Shown: positions 16,737-25,068 of the stretch, in pieces | How the letters are laid out: every line of letters begins with the position of its first letter | Position numbering within the stretch: the first letter of the stretch is position 1 | Source: Paludibacteraceae bacterium | GTDB lineage: Bacteria > Bacteroidota > Bacteroidia > Bacteroidales > Paludibacteraceae | DNA: 64,000 bases | Reading direction: 5' to 3' | Assembly: GCA_017443145.1 (NCBI GenBank) | Contig: JAFSPA010000012.1 | Location: forward strand, 150,048 to 214,047 | Program-made: the position numbers and the translations under genes | The notes under the pieces: model-generated | What the model was told of the DNA's origin: nothing | The model's input: the letters and a program-made list of their open reading frames with translations, nothing else | The model's database searches: none

Positions 16737-18182
16737 ATGGAAGACTCAAACAAGGTACTATATGATATACTAACCGAGCGTCTTGAATTGCTCCGTAAGC
16801 TCGATAAGGAGGGCGATTCGGATAGACGTCGTCACGTGGCGAAAGAGACGCGGGATTTGCATGCTCCGTTAGCGCACAGGCTGGGATTGTATCAGATTAA
16901 GACGGAAATGGAGGACTTGGCACTCAAGTTCACCAACTATGACCTATATAAATATATCGCGCTCGCGTTAAATGAGAAGAAGTCCGAGCGGGATGCGTAT
17001 ATCGAGCGGTTTATAGCGCCAATACGTGAGAAACTGACGCGGGAGGGCTTTACTTTTACTATCAAAGGTCGCCCGAAGTCGATTCACTCGATAGCGCATA
17101 AGATGGAGACACACCATTTCACGGACTTGGAGCAGATTTACGACCTGTTCGCGATACGTATTATTTTGGATTCGCCTCGTGAGAAGGAGAAATCCGACTG
17201 TTGGCAGGTGTATTCGCTTATTACCGATGTCTTCCAGCCGAACCCGAAACGTCTGCGTGACTGGCTGTCTGTGCCCAAAGAGAACGGTTATGAGTCGCTC
17301 CATACAACGGTGCTCGGTCCGGACAATAAATGGGTCGAGGTACAGATTCGTTCGAAGCGCATGGACGAAGTGGCGGAACAAGGTGTGGCAGCTCACTGGG
17401 CATATAAGGGCGTGAACGCGTCTGCGACCAACGTGGCGCCTAATTCGGTCTATGTGTTCACTCCGACGGGCGACTTGCGTCGTTTGCCATATGGCGCGAC
17501 GGTACTGGATTTTGCGTTCTCTGTGCATAGCGAAGTTGGATGTCATTGCGTCGGTGGACGTATTCGTAATCAAAACGTGTCGATACGACAACAGTTGGAG
17601 AATGGCGACCAAGTGGAGATATTGACTTCGCCGAACCAGAAACCGAACCAAGACTGGCTGAGCGTTGTCGTTTCGTCCAAAGCCAAGAACAAGATTCGTC
17701 AGGCACTCAAGGAGATTGAGTATAAGTATGCGGCAGAGGGTAGAGAGTTGCTTGAGAGACGGTTTAAGAACTGGAAGATTGACTTTGACGAGGGGCAGAT
17801 ATCGAAGCTGGCGACTAAGTTAGGCTACAAGGCTGTGTCGGATATGTTCCAGTCTTTGGCGCAAGAGAAGACGGATATCCATACGTTACGGGATGCTTTC
17901 CTGCAACTTGATGAGCATCAGCCGATTATAGAGCGCGAGAAGACGGAGTTTATTCCGAGAGAAGGCTTTGCGGCAGCCGGTTTGTCGATTGAGGTGGACC
18001 AGATGTCAAACTTCAATTATCAGCTATCGACCTGCTGCAATCCAAAGCCCGGCGACCCGATTTTTGCGTTTATCTCGGTGACGAAGGGTATTCGTATCCA
18101 CCGCTGCGATTGTCCTAATGCAGAAAATATGCGGCAACGTTATCGTTACCGCATCCTTCCGGCTCATTGGGCCAAAAAGTGA
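16737..18182 (+). CDS. RelA/SpoT-like (p)ppGpp synthetase without complete HD and ACT domains
   Basis: A 481-residue member of the stringent-response family, which makes (p)ppGpp from GTP or GDP. The HD hydrolase domain is missing except for its last helix (KLDKEGDSDRRRHVAKETRDLHAPLAHRLGLY). The synthetase domain (about 75-225) keeps GRPKSIHSIAHKM, YDLFAIRIIL, NGYESLHTT, VEVQIR and AAHWAYKG. A TGS domain begins near 238 (YVFTPTGDLRRLP). A Cys-rich segment near 431-463 (STCCNPKPGD, RCDCPN) follows, and the protein ends soon after with no ACT domain. Usual length is about 730. A promoter lies just ahead of the start and the upstream sequence belongs to a divergent gene, so this looks like the natural form and not a broken gene. 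Confidence 0.88.
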   Translation: MEDSNKVLYDILTERLELLRKLDKEGDSDRRRHVAKETRDLHAPLAHRLGLYQIKTEMEDLALKFTNYDLYKYIALALNEKKSERDAYIERFIAPIREKLTREGFTFTIKGRPKSIHSIAHKMETHHFTDLEQIYDLFAIRIILDSPREKEKSDCWQVYSLITDVFQPNPKRLRDWLSVPKENGYESLHTTVLGPDNKWVEVQIRSKRMDEVAEQGVAAHWAYKGVNASATNVAPNSVYVFTPTGDLRRLPYGATVLDFAFSVHSEVGCHCVGGRIRNQNVSIRQQLENGDQVEILTSPNQKPNQDWLSVVVSSKAKNKIRQALKEIEYKYAAEGRELLERRFKNWKIDFDEGQISKLATKLGYKAVSDMFQSLAQEKTDIHTLRDAFLQLDEHQPIIEREKTEFIPREGFAAAGLSIEVDQMSNFNYQLSTCCNPKPGDPIFAFISVTKGIRIHRCDCPNAENMRQRYRYRILPAHWAKK

Positions 18183-18185
18183 CCG

Positions 18186-19226
18186 TTAGTGCCGCATTTT
18201 TCTGAAGTAGAAGTCCCAAACAATGGATCGTTGAGATATCGTTGAGAGTTCGTCAACGGTAGTGCGGCGCAGATTCTCTTTGCGCTTGTCGCGGAACTTA
18301 CATTTGCTAAATAAGTATGCATATCGCGCTCTGACGATTGCCCAAGCGTTGGCGAAACGTCCGTGTAGGAGGTCGTTAAGGGCTGCTGCATAATCCATAA
18401 AGAATCGCGCTATCATAATGGGGCAGAGTCTGCGTGTAGGCACATTCTTATAGAGCATGATGAGGTTGTTGCGGAAGTTAAGGAAGGTCTTGCGCGGATT
18501 GCCGTAGTTGAGAGACGCACCTCCTACATGATACACTTCGGAGCGAGGTACACAGGCAACCCACCAACTACGGGAATTCATTCGCCAGCACAGGTCAATC
18601 TCTTCCATATGAGCAAAAAACTCTTCATCCAAGCCCCCTAACTCCTCATATATTTCTGCGCGCACGCACATACACGCGCCCGAGGCCCAAAAACAAGTCT
18701 CGACAGCGTTGTACTGATCCTTATCTTCTTCGATATAATCCATAATTCGTCCTCGGCAGTAGGGATAACCGAGCTTGTCCAAATGTCCTCCTGCTGCTCC
18801 TGCATGCTCAAAGACTTTTTTGCCGTCCTGCTTGGCTCGCCAGCTGAGAATCTTAGGTTGACAGGCTGCCACCTCCGGGTGACGGTCCATATAACTAATA
18901 AGCGACTCAAGCCAATTAGGCGTCACTTCCACGTCGGAATTGAGCAGTACGACATATTCGCAATCCACTTGGGAAATTGCCTGATTATACCCTGCGGCAA
19001 AGCCTAAGTTGCTGTCAAAAGGAAAGATACGAGCTGGAGCTATGCCTTCTGTCAAGGCCATAGTATTGATTTCTTGGATAGCATCGATACTGTCGTCTAT
19101 GGAACCGTTATCGGCCACAATCACTTCGTAGTCGGGGTTATTGGTGTTGCGTAAGACATTAGGCAGGAACTGACGCAGCATCTTGGCGCCATTCCAGTTT
19201 AAGATGATCACACTACAGGTTATCAT
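18186..19226 (-). CDS. Family 2 glycosyltransferase
   Basis: A 346-residue GT-A fold transferase. It shows VIILNWNGAKML at the start, VADNGSIDDS near 34-43, VVLLNSDVEVTPNWLESLISYM with the DxD-like element, and the acceptor-side stretch GLDEEFFAHMEEIDLCWR, as in rhamnosyl- and other surface-polysaccharide transferases. The sugar is not known. ATG at 19226 is chosen because it lies 1 nt after the stop of the upstream acidic-protein gene and gives the canonical family start; an earlier in-frame start would overlap that gene. Confidence 0.9.
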   Translation of the reverse strand: MITCSVIILNWNGAKMLRQFLPNVLRNTNNPDYEVIVADNGSIDDSIDAIQEINTMALTEGIAPARIFPFDSNLGFAAGYNQAISQVDCEYVVLLNSDVEVTPNWLESLISYMDRHPEVAACQPKILSWRAKQDGKKVFEHAGAAGGHLDKLGYPYCRGRIMDYIEEDKDQYNAVETCFWASGACMCVRAEIYEELGGLDEEFFAHMEEIDLCWRMNSRSWWVACVPRSEVYHVGGASLNYGNPRKTFLNFRNNLIMLYKNVPTRRLCPIMIARFFMDYAAALNDLLHGRFANAWAIVRARYAYLFSKCKFRDKRKENLRRTTVDELSTISQRSIVWDFYFRKMRH

Positions 19227-19227
19227 A

Positions 19228-19572
19228 TCAGTCTTCCTCCTCGTAATAGCCTTGTTCGATGCCGTATTGCATCTCGGCATCTAAGATGAGTTGAATCTGG
19301 GTGTTAGTCAGCGAACGATCTGCTGCCTGAACGGCTTTTTGCACATAGGTCAATTGCTCCGTCTCATCTACATTTCCTTCCAAATAGGTTACTTCACCGT
19401 CTTCATCTACCTCCAACAGACCTGCTTCTTCCAGGTAATCATCCAACGCATCCAGCACAAACAAGATGTCGCCAGGAGTCATCCCTTCGCGATCTGCTTG
19501 AGGAATCAAATTCCACATAAATTGCACCTGTTGGCGCTCGTCTTCCGTCATTAATTGCTCCTCAGAAGTCAT
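19228..19572 (-). CDS. Small acidic protein of unknown function
   Basis: A 114-residue acidic protein (MTSEEQLMTEDERQQ...), ending in EEED, predicted to be mostly helical. It is the first gene of a transcript that continues into the glycosyltransferase. The ATG at 19572 lies about 30 nt downstream of a TACTTTTG promoter element. No family recognised. Confidence 0.7.
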   Translation of the reverse strand: MTSEEQLMTEDERQQVQFMWNLIPQADREGMTPGDILFVLDALDDYLEEAGLLEVDEDGEVTYLEGNVDETEQLTYVQKAVQAADRSLTNTQIQLILDAEMQYGIEQGYYEEED

Positions 19573-19597
19573 AATTTTGCATATTTTTGTAAAATAA

Positions 19598-19629
19598 TTT
19601 GCAAAAGTACAAAAAAAAGTGTACCTTTG
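19598..19629 (+). promoter_or_regulatory. cdsA promoter
   Basis: TTTG (19598-19601), 20 nt, TACCTTTG (19622-19629). It covers nearly the same 32 bp as the divergent promoter. Confidence 0.75.
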
Positions 19630-19633
19630 CAAG
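19602..19633 (-). promoter_or_regulatory. Promoter of the acidic-protein/glycosyltransferase genes
   Basis: Minus strand: CTTG (19633-19630), 20 nt, TACTTTTG (19609-19602). It is interleaved with the cdsA promoter on the other strand. Confidence 0.7.
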
Positions 19634-19648
19634 CGATTTCGAAAAAAA

Positions 19649-20476
19649 ATGAGATTTATGAGTACTTTTTGGAAAAGATTACTGTCCGGAACGGTCTATG
19701 TAGGGCTTGTGATAGCCAGCATATTGGTATCGCCGATTTTTTTCGGGGTGTTGTTTTGTCTTTTGACAATGTTAGCTGTTTACGAGTATCATGAATTGCT
19801 GGGTACACATCTTGTGTGCACCGTTGGAGCAGTTTTGGCGGGAGGATATTTGTTCGCCACTACCTGGTGTTTGTTTCAAGTCGAAACGCTGGATATAGCT
19901 GACTTTGCGACAATGCAAATTGTTTATGCTGCTTTTATTGCGCTTCTGTTATTGTTGGAGTTGTGGGTCAAGTCCGAAGATCCTATTCGCAACTGGGGCG
20001 ATTTGCTTATTTCACAAGCGATGGTAGCGCTGCCTTTTGCGTGTATGAACATTATTTTGGATAGTTCCAAATACCTGCTTCTGGCGCTCTTTATCACGAT
20101 TTGGGTAAACGATACGGGCGCATATTGCATAGGTATGCTGACGGCAAAGCGCAAAAATGGCAACCATAAGATGTTCCCTCGCGTTAGTCCTAAAAAGAGC
20201 TGGGAAGGTCTGATTGGCGGCTTCGCTTTCTCCCTGTTAGCGGGATATATCTATTATGTAGTAGGGTGGATGGATAGCCTACCTAAGGCACTTGCTTTTG
20301 CCATGATTATTGCCGTTTCAGGCACTTTTGGCGACTTGATGGAGAGCCTGCTTAAACGAGCTCTCGGTGTCAAAGACTCCGGTAAGTTCCTGCCCGGACA
20401 CGGAGGCGTTTTGGATCGCTTTGACAGCCTCCTCCTCGCTACGCCAGTCGCCGCGATTTTGGCTGTATTACTTTGA
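19649..20476 (+). CDS. cdsA: Phosphatidate cytidylyltransferase
   Basis: A 275-residue integral membrane enzyme that makes CDP-diacylglycerol for phospholipid synthesis. About eight hydrophobic segments are visible. The C-terminal signature is complete: KKSWEGLIGGF, GTFGDLMESLLKRALGVKDSG and LPGHGGVLDRFDSLL. ATG 19649 is chosen as the first start after the promoter; 19658 is an alternative. glyA converges from the other side after 8 nt. Confidence 0.95.
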   Translation: MRFMSTFWKRLLSGTVYVGLVIASILVSPIFFGVLFCLLTMLAVYEYHELLGTHLVCTVGAVLAGGYLFATTWCLFQVETLDIADFATMQIVYAAFIALLLLLELWVKSEDPIRNWGDLLISQAMVALPFACMNIILDSSKYLLLALFITIWVNDTGAYCIGMLTAKRKNGNHKMFPRVSPKKSWEGLIGGFAFSLLAGYIYYVVGWMDSLPKALAFAMIIAVSGTFGDLMESLLKRALGVKDSGKFLPGHGGVLDRFDSLLLATPVAAILAVLL

Positions 20477-20484
20477 TTATTTTC

Positions 20485-21762
20485 TTACCATGCGAAGAGT
20501 GGATGCTGATTCATTTCGGCATTCACTTCGCTGCGTACCTTAGCGATATTAGCTTCGGATTCCGGATTCTGCAGAACGGTGTCGATTAAGTCCACTATCC
20601 ACGGCATCTTATCTTCCTTCAAACCGCGGGTAGTAATAGCCGGTGTACCGAAACGCAGACCACTGGTTTGAAAGGCACTACGGCTGTCGAACGGCACCAT
20701 GTTTTTGTTGGTGGTAATGTCGGCTGCCACGAGGGCGTGCTCGGCTACTTTACCTGTCAGGTCCGGATATTTAGTGCGCAGGTCAACCAACATTGAGTGG
20801 TTATCTGTACCGCCGGAAATAATCTTATAGCCTTTATCAACAAACGCTTGTGCCATTACGGCAGCATTGCGTTTGACTTGAGTTTGGTATTCTTTGAAGG
20901 AAGGCAGTAAGGCCTCGCCGAAGGACACGGCTTTTGCGGCAATCACATGCTCAAGCGGGCCACCTTGTACACCTGGGAAAACAGCAGAGTCGAGTAGGGC
21001 GGACATCATCTTGATTTCGCCTTTCGGCGTCGTCTTTCCCCAAGGATTAGGAAAGTCCTTACCGAGTAGGATTGCGCCGCCGCGCGGACCACGGAGGGTC
21101 TTGTGCGTAGTGGTGGTAACGATATGCGCATGACGCAGTGGATTATCCAATAAGCCGGCAGCAATCAGTCCTGCAGGATGCGCCATATCTACCATGAAGA
21201 TAGCGCCAATCTCATCTGCAACGCGACGAATACGGGCATAATCCCATTCGCGGCTATAAGCAGAAGCGCCGGCAATAATCAGTTTGGGCTTGTTCTCACG
21301 AGCTACCCGCTCTAACTCATCGTAATCGACGCGACCCGTATCCTCGCGTACACTATATGATAGTGCGCGGAACATTAGGCCCGAGAAATTAACTGCCGAA
21401 CCGTGACTCAGGTGGCCGCCGTGACTCAGATTCAATCCCAGGAACGTATCCCCTGCCTGCATACAAGCCATGAATACCGCCATATTCGCCTGTGCACCGG
21501 AGTGGGGTTGAACGTTTACCCATTCGGCACAATAGATTTTTTTCAGTCGCTCGCGGGCTACATCTTCCACCAAATCAACTACCTCGCAGCCTCCATAATA
21601 ACGCTTGCCCGGATAGCCTTCCGCATATTTATTGGTTAGCACGCTGCCCATGGCTTGTAGTACTTCATCGGAAACGAAGTTCTCCGAAGCAATCAGTTCA
21701 ATACCTTTTGTTTGACGCTCGCGCTCGCGGCGAATAAGGTCAAAAATCTCTGTGTCACGCAT
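20485..21762 (-). CDS. glyA: Serine hydroxymethyltransferase
   Basis: A 425-residue PLP enzyme that interconverts serine and glycine and loads tetrahydrofolate with a one-carbon unit. Seen are [14 protein letters not shown] near the N-terminus, [27 protein letters not shown], and the PLP-lysine segment [15 protein letters not shown]. Length is normal. It is monocistronic with its own promoter at 21790-21821. Confidence 0.97.
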   Translation of the reverse strand: MRDTEIFDLIRRERERQTKGIELIASENFVSDEVLQAMGSVLTNKYAEGYPGKRYYGGCEVVDLVEDVARERLKKIYCAEWVNVQPHSGAQANMAVFMACMQAGDTFLGLNLSHGGHLSHGSAVNFSGLMFRALSYSVREDTGRVDYDELERVARENKPKLIIAGASAYSREWDYARIRRVADEIGAIFMVDMAHPAGLIAAGLLDNPLRHAHIVTTTTHKTLRGPRGGAILLGKDFPNPWGKTTPKGEIKMMSALLDSAVFPGVQGGPLEHVIAAKAVSFGEALLPSFKEYQTQVKRNAAVMAQAFVDKGYKIISGGTDNHSMLVDLRTKYPDLTGKVAEHALVAADITTNKNMVPFDSRSAFQTSGLRFGTPAITTRGLKEDKMPWIVDLIDTVLQNPESEANIAKVRSEVNAEMNQHPLFAW

Positions 21763-21789
21763 AATTGTTCTCTATTTTCAAATTTGCTG

Positions 21790-21821
21790 CAAAGATACTG
21801 CATTTTTTGCATATACGCAAG
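21790..21821 (-). promoter_or_regulatory. glyA promoter
   Basis: Minus strand: CTTG (21821-21818), 20 nt, TATCTTTG (21797-21790), 28 nt before the glyA start. Confidence 0.72.
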
Positions 21822-21858
21822 AAAAAAGTGCAGTTTGTGGTGAAAACGGCACTTTTTT
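21822..21858. terminator. Hairpin terminator downstream of the SGNH gene
   Basis: AAAAAAGTGC (21822-21831) pairs with GCACTTTTTT (21849-21858) around a 17-nt loop. It can stop minus-strand transcripts coming from the SGNH/MBOAT operon before the glyA promoter. Confidence 0.7.
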
Positions 21859-21860
21859 AG

Positions 21861-21888
21861 TCGAAAGTCGAAAGTCGAAGGTCGAAAG
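21861..21888. repeat. 7-bp spacer repeat
   Basis: Four heptamers: TCGAAAG, TCGAAAG, TCGAAGG, TCGAAAG, next to the terminator. Confidence 0.8.
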
Positions 21889-21959
21889 CAAAATGGTTGA
21901 AAGTCAAAATTTTTTACTGTTACATTGTTAATATTCTTCAGTCATTACATGATGTCGTG

Positions 21960-22058
21960 ATGGTCTCACTTGACCTTCGTTTCACGAACGGCTGACTTAT
22001 GGCATTTTTTCGGTCGACCTTCGGGCGACCTACGGGCGACCTTCGGGTGACCTTCGGG
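21960..22058. repeat. 11-bp tandem array B
   Basis: ATGGTCTCACT (21960-21970) followed by eight 11-bp units (21971-22058): TGACCTTCGTT, TCACGAACGGC, TGACTTATGGC, ATTTTTTCGGT, then CGACCTTCGGG-type units four times. Unit order matches array A. No gene of the orphan type lies next to it. The remaining spacer 22059-22210 is A-rich and holds nothing that I can name. Confidence 0.9.
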
Positions 22059-22210
22059 AATAGAAGGATACAAATTAGGGGGTAAAGGTACAATATTTTA
22101 GGGGAAATGCAAGGATTTTTTATGAAAAATGCATTTTTTACAAAGAAAATGCGATTTTGGTGGAGAGAAATGCAGATGAGAAGTATCCACCTATGAGGAA
22201 CGAACGTTGC

Positions 22211-23155
22211 TCAATGCAACATTTCTTCTTTTATACGAGTAGCAACATCTATTGAGAATTGATGCGTGGCTTCAGGGTTCATATGTACAGACTCACAGAA
22301 ATTAGCTGTGTCAAGACACAAGTCATAATTCTCATTATAATTCCAATATACAGTATTGTACGCATTCGCTATACTATCAAAATAGGTATTAACTGCATCT
22401 AATCCTGTAGTTTTTAAGTTGGCGCCAATATAGGTCGGAGAGTTTACCAAAATCACTTTAACTCCTTCGTCTGCGCAACGTTTCATGTATTGTTCAAAGT
22501 ATGCTTTACCAGCAGGGTCGAATGTTGCATGTATAGTATCTAACTTTGACAACTCTGTTCCGTCCCAATCCCCTCTCTCGTAGTGATGTCCCATGCGAGA
22601 TGGATCCCGAACATAGTGCTTTATTCCCAAGAATTCCAAAAGGCCATTCTTTATTACCATCTGGTAGCCCCAATAACGATATAAAGGGACATACAAGTCT
22701 AGACGAGAATAGCCTACGCGCAACAAATCATCGTGAATACGTCTATCGTAAAAGATGGGCAAATACTGCTCAGACTCGTGCTGATGAGGAGCGGAGTCAT
22801 TACGAAGCGTATAGTAGTCTATTTGTTGGATGATGTATTTAGGCTTTGTGTTATACAGGCGGTAGTACTTGTATTTCATATCTTCCACCGTAATAGAGTA
22901 GCCACCTAAACCTAAGCAGAAAGATTTTGTACCACAGATAGAATCAATAGTCCAAGGTTCAAAATGTGAAAAGCCGCGAGAGTTGCCCATAATAACAATA
23001 TCGGCATTTATTTGGCCTTGCTGCATTTCATACCAAGACATAGAACGATAGTCCTCCATTCGTTGGAAGCCTTTGCTAATCATGTAGTCTACCCCCCAAG
23101 CAAATCCCCAGAGGACCAGAGCAAATATTGATGCCTTTATCAGAAATTTTTTCAT
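22211..23155 (-). CDS. SGNH-hydrolase-like partner of the MBOAT acyltransferase
   Basis: A 314-residue protein with an N-terminal membrane anchor (residues 5-24) and an extracytoplasmic domain. The block VIMGNSRGFSHF (about 54-65) resembles block I of SGNH/GDSL proteins, and HMNPEATHQFSIDVA near the end holds a late His. MBOAT proteins of the AlgI/DltB group usually work with such a partner (AlgJ, AlgX, DltD) that finishes acyl transfer outside the membrane. The start overlaps the MBOAT stop, so the pair is one operon. The acyl acceptor is unknown. Confidence 0.75.
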   Translation of the reverse strand: MKKFLIKASIFALVLWGFAWGVDYMISKGFQRMEDYRSMSWYEMQQGQINADIVIMGNSRGFSHFEPWTIDSICGTKSFCLGLGGYSITVEDMKYKYYRLYNTKPKYIIQQIDYYTLRNDSAPHQHESEQYLPIFYDRRIHDDLLRVGYSRLDLYVPLYRYWGYQMVIKNGLLEFLGIKHYVRDPSRMGHHYERGDWDGTELSKLDTIHATFDPAGKAYFEQYMKRCADEGVKVILVNSPTYIGANLKTTGLDAVNTYFDSIANAYNTVYWNYNENYDLCLDTANFCESVHMNPEATHQFSIDVATRIKEEMLH

Positions 23156-24633
23156 TAGAATTGGAAATAAATAAAGTTAACTGTGTTTCCACCAAAAGCA
23201 ATGATGATAAAACACATACCAAAATAGATAGCATAACGCAAATAGGCTGGTAAGTTGGCGATGTCTAAACTATGCTGCTTGTCGCGAAGAAACCACTCCA
23301 CAACGATTAGCAAGGCAAGATTTATAAACAATGCGTTAATACCAGAGTGGTTCGGGATGGATAAAATATTGCTTTGACATATTCCGCACATATACTCCCA
23401 AGCTTGGGTGATTGTTTCGGCGCGGAAAATGATCCAGCCGAGGACGACGAGGGCGAAGGTGAGAAGCATTTGCACGGCTTCGCGCCATGTAGGAAGGATG
23501 CGACCTTCGGCGACTTGGTTAGTATATTTGCGGTTTGCGCCGAGAAGAATGAGCGGAAGGAATAGTAGTGCGTGGAAAGCTCCCCAAGCGAGGAATGTCC
23601 AGTTGGCTCCGTGCCAAATGCCAGATACCAAGAAGATGACGAATGTGTTGCGGACAATAATCCACTTCTTGTATCTTTCCTGATTCTTAATAGATACCGG
23701 CACTTCGGGACGACTACCGCCTAAAGGAATATAGACGTAATCGCGGAACCAAGTAGTAAGCGAAATATGCCAACGTCGCCAGAACTCCGCTATGTCACGA
23801 GAGAAATACGGGTTGTTAAAGTTGCGCATCAGTTTTATGCCGAATAGTTTGGCAGTTCCGATTGCTATATCAGAATAGCCGGAGAAATCACCATATATTT
23901 GGAAAGTAAAGAGTATGGCAGCCAAGAGCAATGTTGAACCAGTTTGGGTATCATAGGTTGCCCAAACTTGATCCACATAGGTTGCACAGTTGTCAGCAAC
24001 TACTATCTTTTTGAATAAGCCCCAGAGGATTTGGCGCATTCCGTCTACGGCTTGGTCGTAACTGAATTTGCGGTTGTTTAAGAATTGCGGAAGCAGGTTA
24101 GTCGCTCGCTCAATTGGGCCTGCAACGAGTTGTGGAAAGAAGGCGATATAAGCGAAGAAAGCTGTAATATCTTTTGTCGGCTCTATTTTCTTTCGATAAA
24201 CGTCAATAGAATAACTGAGCGCTTGGAATGTATAGAATGAGATACCTACAGGGAGGATGATTTTAATGAGCAAGCCTTCTAATGATATTCCAAACAATTG
24301 GCAGAATTCACTCGTAAAGAAATCGTAATATTTAAAAATGGCGAGAATGCCAAGGTTGAGAACAATATTGGCGGTTGTCCATGCTTTAGCCGCTTTGGAA
24401 GTATGGGCTTTGGCTATGAGTAATCCGCTGCCCCACGAGCAGAACGAGGTGAACGCGATAAGTAACAAGAAACGCCAATCCCACCAACCGTAGAAGACGT
24501 AACTTGCGATGAGAACAAACGCGTTTTGTAGTAGCAGTTTGAGATTGTCATTTATGTGTGCGTACCCGATTGCCCAGTAAATAAGAAACACTAAGGGCAA
24601 AAAGACTGCAAATTCAATAGAGTTAAATAACAT
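23155..24633 (-). CDS. MBOAT family O-acyltransferase (AlgI/DltB-like)
   Basis: A 492-residue polytopic protein with about ten membrane segments. Family hallmarks are AEFWRRWHISLTTWFRDYVYIPLGG near residues 290-315 and VSGIWHGANWTFLAWGAFHA near 350-370, with the catalytic His. It is predicted to move acyl groups (often acetyl) across the membrane for transfer to a surface polymer. ATG 24633 gives the conserved MLFNSIEFAVFLPL start; the longer reading would extend into the leader. A long structured leader precedes it. Confidence 0.92.
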   Translation of the reverse strand: MLFNSIEFAVFLPLVFLIYWAIGYAHINDNLKLLLQNAFVLIASYVFYGWWDWRFLLLIAFTSFCSWGSGLLIAKAHTSKAAKAWTTANIVLNLGILAIFKYYDFFTSEFCQLFGISLEGLLIKIILPVGISFYTFQALSYSIDVYRKKIEPTKDITAFFAYIAFFPQLVAGPIERATNLLPQFLNNRKFSYDQAVDGMRQILWGLFKKIVVADNCATYVDQVWATYDTQTGSTLLLAAILFTFQIYGDFSGYSDIAIGTAKLFGIKLMRNFNNPYFSRDIAEFWRRWHISLTTWFRDYVYIPLGGSRPEVPVSIKNQERYKKWIIVRNTFVIFLVSGIWHGANWTFLAWGAFHALLFLPLILLGANRKYTNQVAEGRILPTWREAVQMLLTFALVVLGWIIFRAETITQAWEYMCGICQSNILSIPNHSGINALFINLALLIVVEWFLRDKQHSLDIANLPAYLRYAIYFGMCFIIIAFGGNTVNFIYFQF

Positions 24634-24681
24634 CGATTGATAGTAATAGTAAATTGTTGTGCATACTATCAATCCGTTTGC

Positions 24682-24943
24682 AATAAGAAAAGTGCGAGTT
24701 TCTTATCGCGTACCAAGGTAACCCGCCAAGGAGACCTTTTCCCTACCTAAGAAACTCACACAGTGTGTGAAGCATCATTATTGGTAGGATAAGGTGTCCA
24801 TAAACGGAAGCCTTCTCTAATTATTTGTTGTTTATCTCCTTAAAACTTGGCGGGTTTTCGGTAAACGCGAAATAATAGTAATGCTATTAATAATTCATTA
24901 TGTCCTCCTGTTTAACGTCAGGGAGTGACGGGAGGTGTAAATT
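24682..24943 (-). ncRNA. Structured leader RNA candidate of the MBOAT operon
   Basis: Between the promoter (24950-24981) and the gene (24633) the minus strand can form a rod. Pairs, in plus coordinates, are CGCGT-ACC (24707-24714) with GGT..ACGCG (24860-24869), AACCCGCCAAG (24720-24730) with CTTGGCGGGTT (24846-24856), GGAGA (24730-24734) with TCTCC (24835-24839), and 24734-24747 with 24783-24795. The rod is capped by TCACAC-AGT-GTGTGA (24756-24770). An alternative 14-bp stem (24748-24761 with 24692-24705, one G-U) is followed on the minus strand by TTTTCTTATT, like an intrinsic terminator. The two folds exclude each other in part. A short frame MLHTLCEFLR lies inside. Could be an attenuator or a separate sRNA. 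Confidence 0.5.
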
Positions 24944-24949
24944 CGGCCG

Positions 24950-24981
24950 CAAAGGTACAACATTTTTTTGGAATGTGCAAA
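24950..24981 (-). promoter_or_regulatory. Promoter of the MBOAT operon leader
   Basis: Minus strand: TTTG (24981-24978), 20 nt, TACCTTTG (24957-24950). It predicts a leader of about 310 nt before ATG 24633. Confidence 0.75.
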
Positions 24982-25026
24982 AAAATATTGGTATTTTTAT
25001 TTTATATGGCGAAAAACACCAATAAA

Positions 25027-25058
25027 TTTGCGTATGTCAAATATTTATTATACCTTTG
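25027..25058 (+). promoter_or_regulatory. Promoter of the DMT transporter gene
   Basis: TTTG (25027-25030), 20 nt, TACCTTTG (25051-25058). It shows that translation starts at ATG 25069 and not at earlier in-frame codons. Confidence 0.75.
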
Positions 25059-25068
25059 CGCGTTTTTT

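Noticed and set aside
24720..24856. 6S or SRP RNA as identity of the rod-like element
   Set aside because: The rod shape fits 6S RNA loosely, but the large central bubble could not be placed, and the SRP loop motif is absent. The terminator-like alternative fold fits a leader better.
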